From Chitinolyticbacter meiyuanensis (GTDB taxonomy: Bacteria > Pseudomonadota > Gammaproteobacteria > Burkholderiales > Chitinibacteraceae), in assembly GCF_008033135.1 (NCBI RefSeq), contig NZ_CP041335.1, positions 1,213,513 through 1,277,512 on the forward strand: 64,000 nucleotides of DNA, written 5' to 3'. Below the pieces are notes generated by a model. It did no database searches, was not told where the DNA came from, and saw only the letters and a list, made by a program, of their open reading frames with translations. Below are positions 30,946-40,456 of the stretch, piece after piece. Position numbers and translations under genes: made by a program. Position 1 is the first letter of the stretch, and every line of letters begins with the position of its first letter.

Positions 30946-32133
30946 TCAGCTTGTGCAACCGTGCGCCAACGAGCGGCGCAATCGTTCTCCCGCCTCGACG
31001 AGCCGCGCAATCGGCTGCGTGTAGGCAAACCGCATGAATGCTGGGTTGTCGCCGAAATCACGGCCCGGTGTCAGCGCGATGCTTTCGACGTTGAGCAGAC
31101 GTGCGGCAAGCGTCTCCGTGTTGTCAGTAAAGGCACTGCAATCGGCCCACAGGTAGAAGGCACCTTGCGCCGGTGATGGCAGCGTCAGCCCGATGTCGGT
31201 CAAAATCTTACAAAGCGCCCGCCGACGTGTGTCGAGCTCGCTGCGACGCGCTTCCAGCAAGGCCAGCGTGTCGGCGGAGAAGGCTGCGAGCGCGGCGTGC
31301 TGGGCCGGCGTGGGGGCGGCAAGGAACAGGTTCTGCGCCAGCTTTTCCAGTTCCGGGATAGCCCATTCCGGCGCGACCAGCCAGCCCAGACGCCAGCCCG
31401 TCATCTGGAAGAACTTGGAGAAGCTGTTGACGATGAAGGCATCGGGCGCAACGGTCAGTGCTGTCTCCTGCGCTCGCTCGTAAACCAGCCCCTGGTAGAT
31501 CTCATCGACGATCAGCGCGACGTTCTTCTTCCGACAAGCGGCAGCCAATTGGGCAATTTCGGCGAGTTCCAGCACCGTGCCGGTGGGGTTGGCCGGGCTG
31601 GCGACCAGGGTTGCGACGGTGCGCTCGCCGGCATGGTGTTCGACATGGCGCGCCAGCAGCTGGAAGCGGCTGTCCGGGCCCACGGCGATGTTCACCGGCC
31701 GGCCTTCGCATAGCGTAACCAGGTGGCGGTTGCAGGGATAACCGGGATCGGCCAGCAGCACCTCGTCGTCGCGGCCGACCAGAAGCGCCAGGATCAGTTG
31801 CAGTGCGCCGGAGGCGCCGGGGGTGACGATGACGCGGCGCGCATCAATGTGCACGCCGAAGCGGTCGGCGTAGAAGCCGGCAATGGCTTCGCGCAGCGCA
31901 GGCAGGCCGCAGGCACCGGTGTAGAAGGTCTGGCCGGCCTGCAGCGCGCGGATGCCAGCCTCGATGATTTGCGGCGGCGTGGCGAAATCGGGTTCACCGA
32001 CCTCCAGGTGGATCACGTCGCGTCCTTGCGCTTCCAGCTGCTTGGCCGCTTCGAGGATGCGCATCACGTGAAAGGGTTCGATCTGGGCCAGGCGCGGCGC
32101 GGAACGAAGAACGGGGGAGGGCGCGTGGCGCAT
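30946..32133 (-). CDS. Class I/II pyridoxal-phosphate aminotransferase
   Basis: This 395-residue AspC/AlaT-type enzyme has the N-terminal HLEVGEPDFATPP, ASPANPTGTV, the VDEIYQGLVYE strand with its Asp and Tyr, and the PLP Lys in NSFSKFFQMTGWRLGW. The Arg near the C-terminus (FMRFAYTQP) binds the substrate carboxylate. The substrate cannot be fixed from sequence; aspartate, alanine or aromatic amino acids are possible. It is monocistronic and divergent from the ABC-F gene. Confidence 0.88.
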   Translation of the reverse strand: MRHAPSPVLRSAPRLAQIEPFHVMRILEAAKQLEAQGRDVIHLEVGEPDFATPPQIIEAGIRALQAGQTFYTGACGLPALREAIAGFYADRFGVHIDARRVIVTPGASGALQLILALLVGRDDEVLLADPGYPCNRHLVTLCEGRPVNIAVGPDSRFQLLARHVEHHAGERTVATLVASPANPTGTVLELAEIAQLAAACRKKNVALIVDEIYQGLVYERAQETALTVAPDAFIVNSFSKFFQMTGWRLGWLVAPEWAIPELEKLAQNLFLAAPTPAQHAALAAFSADTLALLEARRSELDTRRRALCKILTDIGLTLPSPAQGAFYLWADCSAFTDNTETLAARLLNVESIALTPGRDFGDNPAFMRFAYTQPIARLVEAGERLRRSLAHGCTS

Positions 32134-32262
32134 CGGGTCAGCTCGCTATGATAAAATCCAAAACTTTCAGCGTTTTGCGGCCGGGCTCACCGGTTTCGCG
32201 CAACGACGCTCCGGATTTTATTCGCTTCGCCCCGATGGCGAAGTGCAGGGAAACCCAAGTCT

Positions 32263-33867
32263 ATGATCAGCACTTCCAATATCACCATGCAGTTCGGCGC
32301 CAAGCCGCTGTTCGAGAAGGTCAGCGTCAAGTTCGGCGACGGCAACCGCTATGGCCTGATCGGCGCCAACGGCTGCGGCAAATCCACCTTCATGAAGATC
32401 CTCGGCGGCGATCTGGAACCCACTGCGGGCAACGTGGCGCTGGAGCCGGGCGTGCGCCTGGGCAAACTGAAGCAGGATCAGTTCGCCTACGAAGACCAGC
32501 GCGTGATCGATGTGGTGATGCAGGGCCATGTGGAGCTGTGGGCGGCAATCCATGAACGCGACGCCATCTATGCCAATCTCGAAGCGACCGAGGATGATTA
32601 CATGCGCGCGGCTGAGCTCGAGGGCAAGGTCGCCGAATACGATGGCTACACCGCCGAAGCACGCGCAGGTAGCCTGCTGATGGGCGCCGGCATTCCGATC
32701 GAGCTGCACAACGGGCCGATGTCCGAAGTGGCGCCGGGCTGGAAGCTGCGGGTGTTGCTGGCGCAGGCGCTGTTCAGCAACCCGGACGTGCTGCTGCTCG
32801 ATGAGCCGACCAACAACCTGGACATCAACACCATCCGCTGGCTCGAGGAAACGCTGAACCAGCGCGAATCGACGATGCTGATCATCTCGCACGATCGCCA
32901 CTTCCTGAACCAGGTGTGCACCCACATTGCCGACGTCGACTACGGTGAGATCCGCATCTATCCGGGCAACTACGACGACTACATGCTGGCCAGCACCCAG
33001 GCGCGTGAGCGCCTGCTGGCGGACAACAGCAAGGCCAAGGAAAAGGTCGCCGAGCTGCAGGCCTTCGCCGCGCGCTTTGCCGCCAACAAGTCGAAGAGCC
33101 GCCAGGCCACCTCGCGCCTGAAGCTCGCCGACAAGATCAAGGACAACATGGTCGAGGTGAAGCCGTCCTCGCGCCAGAACCCGTACATCCGCTTCGATCT
33201 GGAAGACAAGCAGAAGCTGCACCGCCAGGCCTTCGAGGCGAACAATCTCTCCAAGTCGTTCGACAAGCCCTTGATCCAGAGCCTGAGCCTGATCTTCGAA
33301 GCCGGCCAGAAGCTGGCGGTGATCGGTGGCAACGGCGTTGGCAAGTCGACGCTGATGAAGCTGTTGGTAAACGAGCTCAAGCCGGACGCCGGCTTCGTCA
33401 AATGGGCCGACAAGGCCGAGCCCGGTTACTTCGCGCAGGATCACGAAGAGGACTTCGCCGAGGACATCACCCTGTTTGACTGGATGAAGCAATGGGGCCA
33501 GCCGGGCGACGACGACCAGGTGATCCGCGGCATCCTCGGCCGCCTGCTGTTCGGGGGCGATGATGTGAAGAAGTCGGTGAAGGTCCTGTCTGGTGGTGAG
33601 AAGGGCCGGATGCTGTATGGCAAGCTGATCCTGCAGCGCCCCAACGTGCTGCTGATGGATGAGCCGACCAACCACATGGACATGGAATCGATCGAATCGC
33701 TGAACCTGGCGCTCGATCTGTACAAGGGCACGCTGATCTTCGTCTCGCATGATCGCCAGTTCGTGTCGTCGCTGGCGACCCAGGTGCTGGAGCTGAACGG
33801 CGATGGCACGTTCACCCACTACCTCGGCGGCTACGAGGAATACCTGCACAGCCGCGGTATCGAGTAA
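32263..33867 (+). CDS. ybiT: ABC-F family ATPase, YbiT type
   Basis: This 534-residue tandem-ATPase protein has no membrane part and acts on ribosomes. Domain 1 has Walker [10 protein letters not shown] (residue about 35), a variant signature [10 protein letters not shown], and Walker [11 protein letters not shown]. Domain 2 has GGNGVGKST, signature LSGGEKGRM and [10 protein letters not shown]. The degenerate first signature (VAPGWK instead of LSGG) is typical of YbiT. A charged P-site tRNA interaction linker lies at residues about 245-320. ABC-F proteins resolve stalled ribosomes. Confidence 0.9.
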   Translation: MISTSNITMQFGAKPLFEKVSVKFGDGNRYGLIGANGCGKSTFMKILGGDLEPTAGNVALEPGVRLGKLKQDQFAYEDQRVIDVVMQGHVELWAAIHERDAIYANLEATEDDYMRAAELEGKVAEYDGYTAEARAGSLLMGAGIPIELHNGPMSEVAPGWKLRVLLAQALFSNPDVLLLDEPTNNLDINTIRWLEETLNQRESTMLIISHDRHFLNQVCTHIADVDYGEIRIYPGNYDDYMLASTQARERLLADNSKAKEKVAELQAFAARFAANKSKSRQATSRLKLADKIKDNMVEVKPSSRQNPYIRFDLEDKQKLHRQAFEANNLSKSFDKPLIQSLSLIFEAGQKLAVIGGNGVGKSTLMKLLVNELKPDAGFVKWADKAEPGYFAQDHEEDFAEDITLFDWMKQWGQPGDDDQVIRGILGRLLFGGDDVKKSVKVLSGGEKGRMLYGKLILQRPNVLLMDEPTNHMDMESIESLNLALDLYKGTLIFVSHDRQFVSSLATQVLELNGDGTFTHYLGGYEEYLHSRGIE

Positions 33868-33901
33868 GGCCTACTGGGCAGCCATGCCCGGATATGTCAC
33901 G

Positions 33902-33926
33902 ACGGCCACCGCTTGCGGTGGCCGTT
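33902..33926. terminator. Terminator between ybiT and the comEC remnant
   Basis: ACGGCCACCGC-TT-GCGGTGGCCGTTTTC is a GC-rich hairpin with a T-tract on the plus strand, between convergent genes. Confidence 0.8.
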
Positions 33927-33927
33927 T

Positions 33928-35535
33928 TCATTGTGGCGTCTGCCAATGCCAGTAGTGGGGTGCCAGCTTACGCCAGCCGTGTGCGTCGATTCCATCGCCG
34001 ACGTCGAACAGCAGCGCACCGTCGTGATCGGTGCGCAGCGCCTGCGTGCCGTGCGCGGCATAGCGTTCGACGATGACGCGGTTCGGGTGGCGGAAGCGGT
34101 TGAGATAACCGGCCGAGTACGCGACCCAGGCCGGATCGGTCGCCGCGATCAGTGCCTCGCTCGACGAGGAGCGGCTGCCGTGGTGAGGCGCAACGACGAT
34201 GGTCGTGGCGGCTAGGCCCGCCTCGGCAAGCTGGATTTCCTCGGCGCGGCCGATGTCACCGGGCAGCAGTAGCGCGTGCCGGCCGTTGCTGATACGCAGC
34301 ACACAGCTGTGCGCATTGTCGTCGCGACCGGCGTAGTCGGGCGCCGGCCAGGTCACGTCAAAGTGCATGCCATCCCATTGCCATTGCTGGCCCGTTTGGC
34401 AGTGCTGATGGGGCACCGGTCGCAGGCGCGCCGGATGCGTCTGCGGCAGCTGGCTCAGCCAGGCGCTCACCGGAAAAGCGGCCAGCACCGCATCGGCTCC
34501 GCCGGCATGGTCGTTGTCGTTGTGCGATACCACCAGCCGATCAAGCCGCTTCACCCCAAGCGCCCGCAGGCTGGGCAGGATCTGGCGCTCGGCGCTGCCC
34601 GGCGGGCCGGTATCGTAGAGCAAGGCGTGGTTGCGGGTCTGCACCAGCACGGCGAGGCCCTGGCCGACATCGAGCACGACGGCGCGGTAATGACCGGCAG
34701 GTAGCGGTTCGCTGCGCGGCAGCAGCATCGGCAGCAGGAAGGCCGGTGCCAGCCATCGCCCGGCGAAGCCGGCCGGCATCAGCAGCAGCAATACACCGCA
34801 GCCGGCTGGCAGCAATGTCCATAGCGGTGGTGCCGGCAATGTGACGCTGGCGTGTGGCAGGGCGGCCAACCAGCCAAGCAGCCAGTCGGTGACGGCGAAA
34901 AGGCGCTCTGCGGCCAGCAGCAGCATACCGCTGGGGTCCAGCGCGCCAAGCAGCGCCAACGGCGTGACGACGAGACTGACCAGCGGGATCGCGACGGCAT
35001 TGGCCAATGGCGAGACCAGCGGCAGCTGCTGGAACAGGAACAGCAGCAGCGGGAACGAGGCCAGCGTTGCCGCCCACTGCGTGCCGGCCCAGCCGCGGAG
35101 CCAGTGCAGCCGGCCGGTGCGGCGGGCGGACAACCACAACAGCGCGCCCACGGTGAGAAACGATAGCCAGAACCCGGGCGCCAGCACGGCAAACGGATCG
35201 AGCAGCACCACGGCGAACAGCGCCAGCAGCCAGATCAGGCTGACCGGCAGCCGTCGCGCCCGCAGCAGGGCCAGCCCGGCGATCAGCAGCATCAGCAAGG
35301 TACGCTGGGTCGGTACGGCGAAGCCCGCGAGCGCGCTGTAGCCGAAGGCCGCGAGCATGCCGGCGACCAGTCGGGCGCGCGGCGCACCGATCCGCCCGGC
35401 CAGCCTTGGCACGCGCCGCCACAACGCACCGACTGCCAGTGCGACCAAGCCGGCCACGAGCGTGATGTGCAAACCACTGATGCTGACCAAATGGGTGACG
35501 CCTGTGGCGGCGAAGCGCTGCCACTGTTCGGGCGG
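33928..35535 (-). pseudogene. comEC: comEC/rec2 competence gene, 5' part cut off by the transposon
   Basis: The frame encodes the C-terminal about 530 residues of ComEC, the inner-membrane DNA channel for natural transformation. Remaining are the competence-domain helices starting at EQWQRFAATGVTHLVSISGL, and the C-terminal metallo-beta-lactamase-like domain with SHNDNDHAGG and VAPHHGSRSS. A full protein has about 700-800 residues; the N-terminal membrane and OB-fold part is missing. Reading upstream, the frame hits a TAA in the transposon end at about 35551, and only weak start codons (TTG 35490) remain. The gene is therefore probably dead and DNA uptake lost, unless another copy exists. Confidence 0.88.
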
Positions 35536-35544
35536 TGGACGATT

Positions 35545-35603
35545 ACATTAAAGTCTTGGTCTGTTACAAAGAGTTTTGTACTGGACAAAAGCTCGTGAAC
35601 TGG
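35545..35603. repeat. Three contiguous TnsB-type binding repeats at the transposon end
   Basis: Three head-to-tail 19-bp units run 35545-35563 (ACATTAAAGTCTTGGTCTG), 35566-35584 (ACAAAGAGTTTTGTACTGG) and 35585-35603 (ACAAAAGCTCGTGAACTGG). The common pattern ACA-A-AGTCTTG-ACTG resembles the repeat of the Tn7 right end (ACAATAAAGTCTTAAACTG). They mark the element boundary and are the likely TnsB sites. Confidence 0.8.
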
Positions 35604-35676
35604 TCAGCCCACCGCCCCAAGCGAAGCTGCCAAGGGCTTGCAGCGGTTTAGTCAGCGCAGCCCGGGAGCGTAGTCC

Positions 35677-35991
35677 CTACCGAAGACCGCTGAGCGCGCT
35701 GTATGGGCCGCTAAGACGGTTTTCCTTCAGCTGGATTTCTGCGACTTCCATCGCTGCCATGCATTGCAGGAAAAAAGCGAAGCTGAACTTGCCTCGAGAG
35801 ATGCGGTTTGCGATGGCCGTGGGGCTGTCCTTTATTCCCATATCCGCAAGCTTGTTCGCCAGAACTTGGTAGGTCATCCCCGACAGTACCAGCTCCGCCT
35901 TGAGAATCCGTTTGGCGTGCTGCTCCCAATCCTCAGCAATTTGGCGCTGCTTTTTCTTCTCGTTGTTAACGCTTTCCTGCGGCTCTTCCAT
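35677..35991 (-). CDS. DUF6471-like small protein
   Basis: This 104-residue protein has a charged N-terminus followed by a helical core (AELVLSGMTYQVLANKLADM). The segment AIANRISRGKFSFAFFLQCM matches the DUF6471 pattern of a helix-turn-helix-like domain, where the IANRISRGKFS recognition-like helix is the best conserved part. It lies between the transposon end repeats and tnsA, facing the end. It may bind DNA as a regulator of the transposition genes; this is inference. Confidence 0.65.
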   Translation of the reverse strand: MEEPQESVNNEKKKQRQIAEDWEQHAKRILKAELVLSGMTYQVLANKLADMGIKDSPTAIANRISRGKFSFAFFLQCMAAMEVAEIQLKENRLSGPYSALSGLR

Positions 35992-36142
35992 TCAACTCGC
36001 CTCAAACATTATCAACTGATGGAGTATGGATAAACGGCCCTGCTCTGACAACAGTATCGTATACGACATAAAAATTTATATAGAGACGTAAAAGCTACAT
36101 GTACGGCAAGATATAAAGAGGAGGAGGTAGATAGTTGTGCGT

Positions 36143-36162
36143 CGGCCACCTTTAGGTGGCCG
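36143..36162 (+). other. Hairpin in the tnsA leader
   Basis: CGGCCACC-TTTA-GGTGGCCG is an 8-bp perfect stem 26 bp upstream of the tnsA start. No T-tract follows. It could affect tnsA translation or be an end-proximal protein site. Confidence 0.45.
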
Positions 36163-36188
36163 AATGTCATAACTTAAGGAGCAGTGGG

Positions 36189-37028
36189 ATGCCGGGGTAC
36201 AGAATCAAGTGGAATGAAAGGAAGATTGCTGAGCTGAGAAGCGAAGGCGCTGGACAAGGAAGCGGCGCGTCTTACCAGCCGTGGCTACAGTCACACATGC
36301 TCAGCAGCCAGGGGCGCACACACCGGGAACCGAGCTGGAAAACTGGCCGTACCCATCATCTGTTCTCTGACGTCGAGCACCGGCTGTTCTTGTTGTTGGA
36401 ATGGCAAAGGGATGTCGTTGACGTTCGAGAGCAGTACCCCTTGGACCGGGAGCTGACCAAAGAAGTGGCCTTGAGTCTGAACCTCCGCCACCCGGTCTAC
36501 CCTGGGACCAAATGCCCGGCTGTGATGACCGTCGACTTGATGGTGACCCGCTTAGTGAACGGCGAGTATGTCTACGAGGGCTATGACGCCAAGCGGGCTG
36601 AGGAGGCTAAGAACCAAGTCTCCATGGACAAGTTGGAAATCCATGCGACAGCCCTACGAGCTATGGGGATGTCACACACGGTGGTTTTCCATACCGAGAT
36701 ACCGCTGCGCACCGTACGGAACATCCAGTGGATTCGGAGTGCCGCCGCCTTGGCCGGCACGGAGCAATGCCTGAACGAGTTCGACCGGCATAAAGAAATG
36801 TTTGTCACGGAGCTGTGCGAGCAAGAGGAAATGCAAAGTTTCTTCGAGTTTTGCCGTGCCTACGACAAAAAACATGGCCTGCCACAAGATTCAGCTTTCC
36901 GGTTGGGATGCTGGCTTTTGCAATATGGGCCGTTGTCGGCGGAGCTTGGATTACAGCGAATGCCGGATGTGCCGATTTCGTCATTCGTCTCGAATCAAGA
37001 CAGCATGGAGGTACGCCATGCGGTTTAA
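36189..37028 (+). CDS. tnsA: Tn7-like endonuclease TnsA
   Basis: This 279-residue protein cuts the 5' strand at transposon ends so that the element leaves by cut-and-paste. Its restriction-like catalytic residues are placed as in Tn7 TnsA: Glu63 (SDVEHRLF), Asp116 (TVDLMVTR) and Lys135 (YDAKRAEE). Start ATG 36189 is 279 codons before the stop, follows AAGGAGCAG, and gives the length of Tn7 TnsA (273). The last 11 nt overlap tnsB. Having TnsA implies full excision, not cointegrate formation. Confidence 0.92.
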   Translation: MPGYRIKWNERKIAELRSEGAGQGSGASYQPWLQSHMLSSQGRTHREPSWKTGRTHHLFSDVEHRLFLLLEWQRDVVDVREQYPLDRELTKEVALSLNLRHPVYPGTKCPAVMTVDLMVTRLVNGEYVYEGYDAKRAEEAKNQVSMDKLEIHATALRAMGMSHTVVFHTEIPLRTVRNIQWIRSAAALAGTEQCLNEFDRHKEMFVTELCEQEEMQSFFEFCRAYDKKHGLPQDSAFRLGCWLLQYGPLSAELGLQRMPDVPISSFVSNQDSMEVRHAV

Positions 37029-39102
37029 GAACGAGATTATTCTCCTGAATGGGGTAAAGCACCGCCTCCTGCACTTCCAATACGATTGCAACGCTGCGGT
37101 AGTTATCGATTTGGAAGACCCTCACAGCTGGCCAAAGCCGATTGCCTTGAGTGCGATAAATGGCCTGGAGCCAGTCTCACAAAAGGTGAATTTTCTCGAG
37201 CCGACTGCCGCGATGCTTCGAGTGCAGGCCGCATCGTTCGCACGGCTTGGCAACTTGCACGAGCAAGTTCCGGAAATATTTGATTCGTTCTCTCGCGGCC
37301 AGCTCATCAAAAAACGAGCCGAGCTGCTTGGATGCTCACGCTCACTACTATATCGAGATTTACGTCGGTGGTGGGTCGGTGGGCAGACGCGTTCTGCTCT
37401 TTTAGGGCGTTTTACACAATGTGGCTGGCGAGAAGACGAAACGACTGCTAAGCGGGGTAGAAAGCCGACGTCTGAAAGAGATATATACCAGCTGACTGAC
37501 ATTGATGTCCATAGGTTCAAGCACGCTATTGAGAAGATGTATTTCAAAGATGAGCGAAGGCTTTTACGGCAGGTTTATAACGAAATGGTAGGGCAGCATT
37601 ATTTATGGTCGGACGGAGTGAGGGCATTTATTCTGCCGATTGGCCAGCGGCCTACATATCGTCAATTCGACTACTACTTCCGTAAAAACTATCCACCTTC
37701 GGTTGTTGCTCGGGCGCGAAAAGGTGAAGCTGAGTTCTGCATGAAGCATCGCGCTGTGCTTGGAACAGTGATGCAGGACTGCGAGGGGGTTGGGCATATA
37801 TACGAGGTTGACGGGACAATCAGCGACGTTGTTCTTGTCGCTAAAGGAATTTTGAAGCTGTTATTGAAGAAGGTTTGTATATATGTTGTTGTGGACAGAT
37901 TCTCAAGGCTGATTGTTGGATTCTATATCGGCTTGGAGAATTTGAAATGGGCAGGAGCTGCGCAAGCTATTTGCAGCGTGTTCGAGGATAAGCAAGCGTT
38001 GTGCGAAGAGTATGGCGTCGAGTATCGCGAAAGCGATTGGCCAGCGCATGGGCTGCTGCCTCAAGAGTTTTTGGCCGACCGTTCCGAGCTGCATACCCAA
38101 GCGAGCAGCACTCTCGGGGATAATCTTGGCGTGGAGGTTGCCGTTCTCCCTGCCCGCCGTCCTGACCTGAAGCCTATTGTCGAATCGACCTTTAAGCGAC
38201 TTCGCCAAAGTCTCCAGGGTGTGAAAGGCTTCAAGCTTCCGGAGAACTACAAAAAACGGCAGGCGAGTAAAACCCACGATAAAGAGGCGTGTTTAACGCT
38301 TGAAGAGTATCGGAAAGTTTTTCTCGAAGCCGTCATTATGTTGAACCGTTCCCCTATGACCGACTATCCGCAGGACATCTCTTCCATCGTGGATAGTCAC
38401 GTTCCTACACCCATCTCGGTTTGGAACAGGAATATCGAACAAAGAAGGAATTGCTTGAGGCGGGCGACTGCGGAGGAAGTATGTATGGCTTTAATGCCTG
38501 CTGAAAAAGCATCTGTCACGCGATATGGCATCGAGTTTAAAAACTGCTTTTACACATGCCCTGAGGTAGAGGGTCTGCATTGGTTCGAGACGGCTCGAGC
38601 AAAAGGCGTAACCCAAGTTGATGTTAGGTACTTTGACGCAACTGCCGATTTCATTTATGTGACTGACCCGAAGAAGAAGGGGCAAGTTTATCAATGTCAC
38701 TTGACTGAAAGAAGTGCAGAGTTTAGAGGGAAGTCTTTTGCCGAGGTAGAGGTGATTTTCGACCAGAAAAAACTTGGTAGAGATGGCATTGAGCAAGGAC
38801 GAATTCAAGAGAGGATGGAATTTAATAAGAGAATAGCGGACACAATTGATAGAGCTGGAACTCAGCAGATTGTCACCAAAAAAGGAAAGGTGCCGAAGAC
38901 AGCGCCATCTGAAAGGCGGCAACGCGAAATGGCCGAAGACCAAAAGCAACGGGCAGAGAAAAGCGCACAGCAACTCGCCACATCTCAAATGGTCTCGGAG
39001 GCCAAGCCGCTTGAGTTCCTGCCACTTATTAATATTGAGAACTCGAAGCCGCAGCGTGCATTCAGCTCTGCTCGCGAGAAAATGAAAGGAGGGCAGAAAT
39101 GA
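37018..39102 (+). CDS. tnsB: Tn7-like transposase TnsB (DDE)
   Basis: This 694-residue integrase-fold transposase binds the end repeats and joins 3' ends to target. An N-terminal HTH region includes RAELLGCSRSLLYRDLRRW. The catalytic triad is Asp265 (YEVDGTISD), Asp354 (FLADRSEL) and Glu389 (KPIVESTF), spacing D-88-D-34-E, close to Tn7 TnsB (273/361/396). The C-terminal about 110 residues are charged and likely contact TnsC. It overlaps tnsA by 11 nt and tnsC by 4 nt, a coupled operon. Confidence 0.94.
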   Translation: MRFKNEIILLNGVKHRLLHFQYDCNAAVVIDLEDPHSWPKPIALSAINGLEPVSQKVNFLEPTAAMLRVQAASFARLGNLHEQVPEIFDSFSRGQLIKKRAELLGCSRSLLYRDLRRWWVGGQTRSALLGRFTQCGWREDETTAKRGRKPTSERDIYQLTDIDVHRFKHAIEKMYFKDERRLLRQVYNEMVGQHYLWSDGVRAFILPIGQRPTYRQFDYYFRKNYPPSVVARARKGEAEFCMKHRAVLGTVMQDCEGVGHIYEVDGTISDVVLVAKGILKLLLKKVCIYVVVDRFSRLIVGFYIGLENLKWAGAAQAICSVFEDKQALCEEYGVEYRESDWPAHGLLPQEFLADRSELHTQASSTLGDNLGVEVAVLPARRPDLKPIVESTFKRLRQSLQGVKGFKLPENYKKRQASKTHDKEACLTLEEYRKVFLEAVIMLNRSPMTDYPQDISSIVDSHVPTPISVWNRNIEQRRNCLRRATAEEVCMALMPAEKASVTRYGIEFKNCFYTCPEVEGLHWFETARAKGVTQVDVRYFDATADFIYVTDPKKKGQVYQCHLTERSAEFRGKSFAEVEVIFDQKKLGRDGIEQGRIQERMEFNKRIADTIDRAGTQQIVTKKGKVPKTAPSERRQREMAEDQKQRAEKSAQQLATSQMVSEAKPLEFLPLINIENSKPQRAFSSAREKMKGGQK

Positions 39103-40400
39103 ATCATCGCCAATTTTCTCCAGGGGCCGTCCTTGCCGACTACAAGCCTCAACTTAACTCTAAATTCCAGGGCAACCCATTTATTGAAGCCTTGCCGCCT
39201 AGCCTGTCAGAACAAGAGTTAGGTGAGTTGCTCGCTCTCGGACCAGATTTTAGTCCCGAGCAAAGAAATTGGCCGGATGTCGAACGAATTCAGAAAGCGT
39301 TCGGATTGGGCAATATCATGATTCCACTTGAACGGCATATAGCCGTAGCAAACTGCGTGGATTCAATGCTTCGCAATGGTTACGTCGGGCGGGAGCCTTT
39401 GACCAAGAGAGATGGCGAGCGCATGCAGGCACTCTACGAGGGGCGCTCTTGCAGCCAAGGTTTCGTCGGCGCCTACTCCGACGGCACAGCGCAGCTGTCA
39501 GCCATGTTAATGGGGCTGCCTGGCATGGGCAAAACTGCGCTGGTGAAGCGTATTTTTTCCTATCTGCCCCAGGTTATTTACCACCCTGAGAGTAACCGTT
39601 ATCAGGTCACACGGTTGCATGTAGAGATGCCGAGTGATGGTTCATCAGTCAAGGGATTAGCTCATGGCATCTTGTCCCAACTCGACCGAATAATCCCTGG
39701 TGCCCAGTATTACCAAGAGTGCGCGCTGAAAGGCCGCCCAGGTGCCGATGCCTTGATGCGCAGCGTAGCGCGGCTGATGCATCGCCATGCAGTCGGATTC
39801 CTCATCGCTGATGAAGTCCAAAACGTGGTCCATGCTCGCAAGAACAGCCAGGTTGTGATGACGGAGCTGGTGTCTGCTTGCAATGAGCTGGGGGTGCCCA
39901 TCCTGTTTATTGGGACAAACAAGGCAGCCCAGGTTTTTTCCCTTGATTTCCGACAGTCTCGGCGAGCCTGCGGCCACGGCATCCCTCTCTGGAACGCATT
40001 GGACAGGGCGAGTGGTGAATGGGAGGAGTTTCTCGAAGTGCTGTGGGGCTATCAGTGGGTACGCAAGCCCGTCGAGTACTCCGAGAAGATGAGCGAGCTG
40101 ATGTTTGAATTGAGCCAGGGAATCATCGACGTCGCCATCAAGCTCTTCGCTGCCGCACAGGTGGGAGCCATCAGGAGCGGCGATGAGATGCTCACCCCGT
40201 CCCTGCTTGAAAGCGTGTACATGCAGCAAATGCACATGCTGCACCCGATGCTGAGTGCGCTTAAGCGTGGTTCGTATGAGGACATCTTGCGGTACGAAGA
40301 CATCGCCGCACCCTCCATGGCGCAGGTCTGGGCTGCGTCGCAGCAGTCAGCAGCGTGGAAGCAGAAATATGGGGCTGCCGCTGGCTTCTCTGGCGAATAG
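39099..40400 (+). CDS. tnsC: Tn7-like AAA+ regulator TnsC
   Basis: This 433-residue AAA+ ATPase assembles on target DNA and passes the target signal to TnsA/TnsB. Walker A GLPGMGKTALVKR spans residues 139-151, Walker B FLIADEVQNV ends at about 243, and a sensor-1-like FIGTNKAAQ follows. The start ATG overlaps the tnsB stop (ATGA). Length is near that of the larger TniB/TnsC proteins and shorter than Tn7 TnsC (555). Confidence 0.92.
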   Translation: MNHRQFSPGAVLADYKPQLNSKFQGNPFIEALPPSLSEQELGELLALGPDFSPEQRNWPDVERIQKAFGLGNIMIPLERHIAVANCVDSMLRNGYVGREPLTKRDGERMQALYEGRSCSQGFVGAYSDGTAQLSAMLMGLPGMGKTALVKRIFSYLPQVIYHPESNRYQVTRLHVEMPSDGSSVKGLAHGILSQLDRIIPGAQYYQECALKGRPGADALMRSVARLMHRHAVGFLIADEVQNVVHARKNSQVVMTELVSACNELGVPILFIGTNKAAQVFSLDFRQSRRACGHGIPLWNALDRASGEWEEFLEVLWGYQWVRKPVEYSEKMSELMFELSQGIIDVAIKLFAAAQVGAIRSGDEMLTPSLLESVYMQQMHMLHPMLSALKRGSYEDILRYEDIAAPSMAQVWAASQQSAAWKQKYGAAAGFSGE

Positions 40401-40456
40401 CGGGGCTTGCCTGAAGCACGCCCCAATGAGTTGCATAGCTTGCGCGGGAGGTCATC

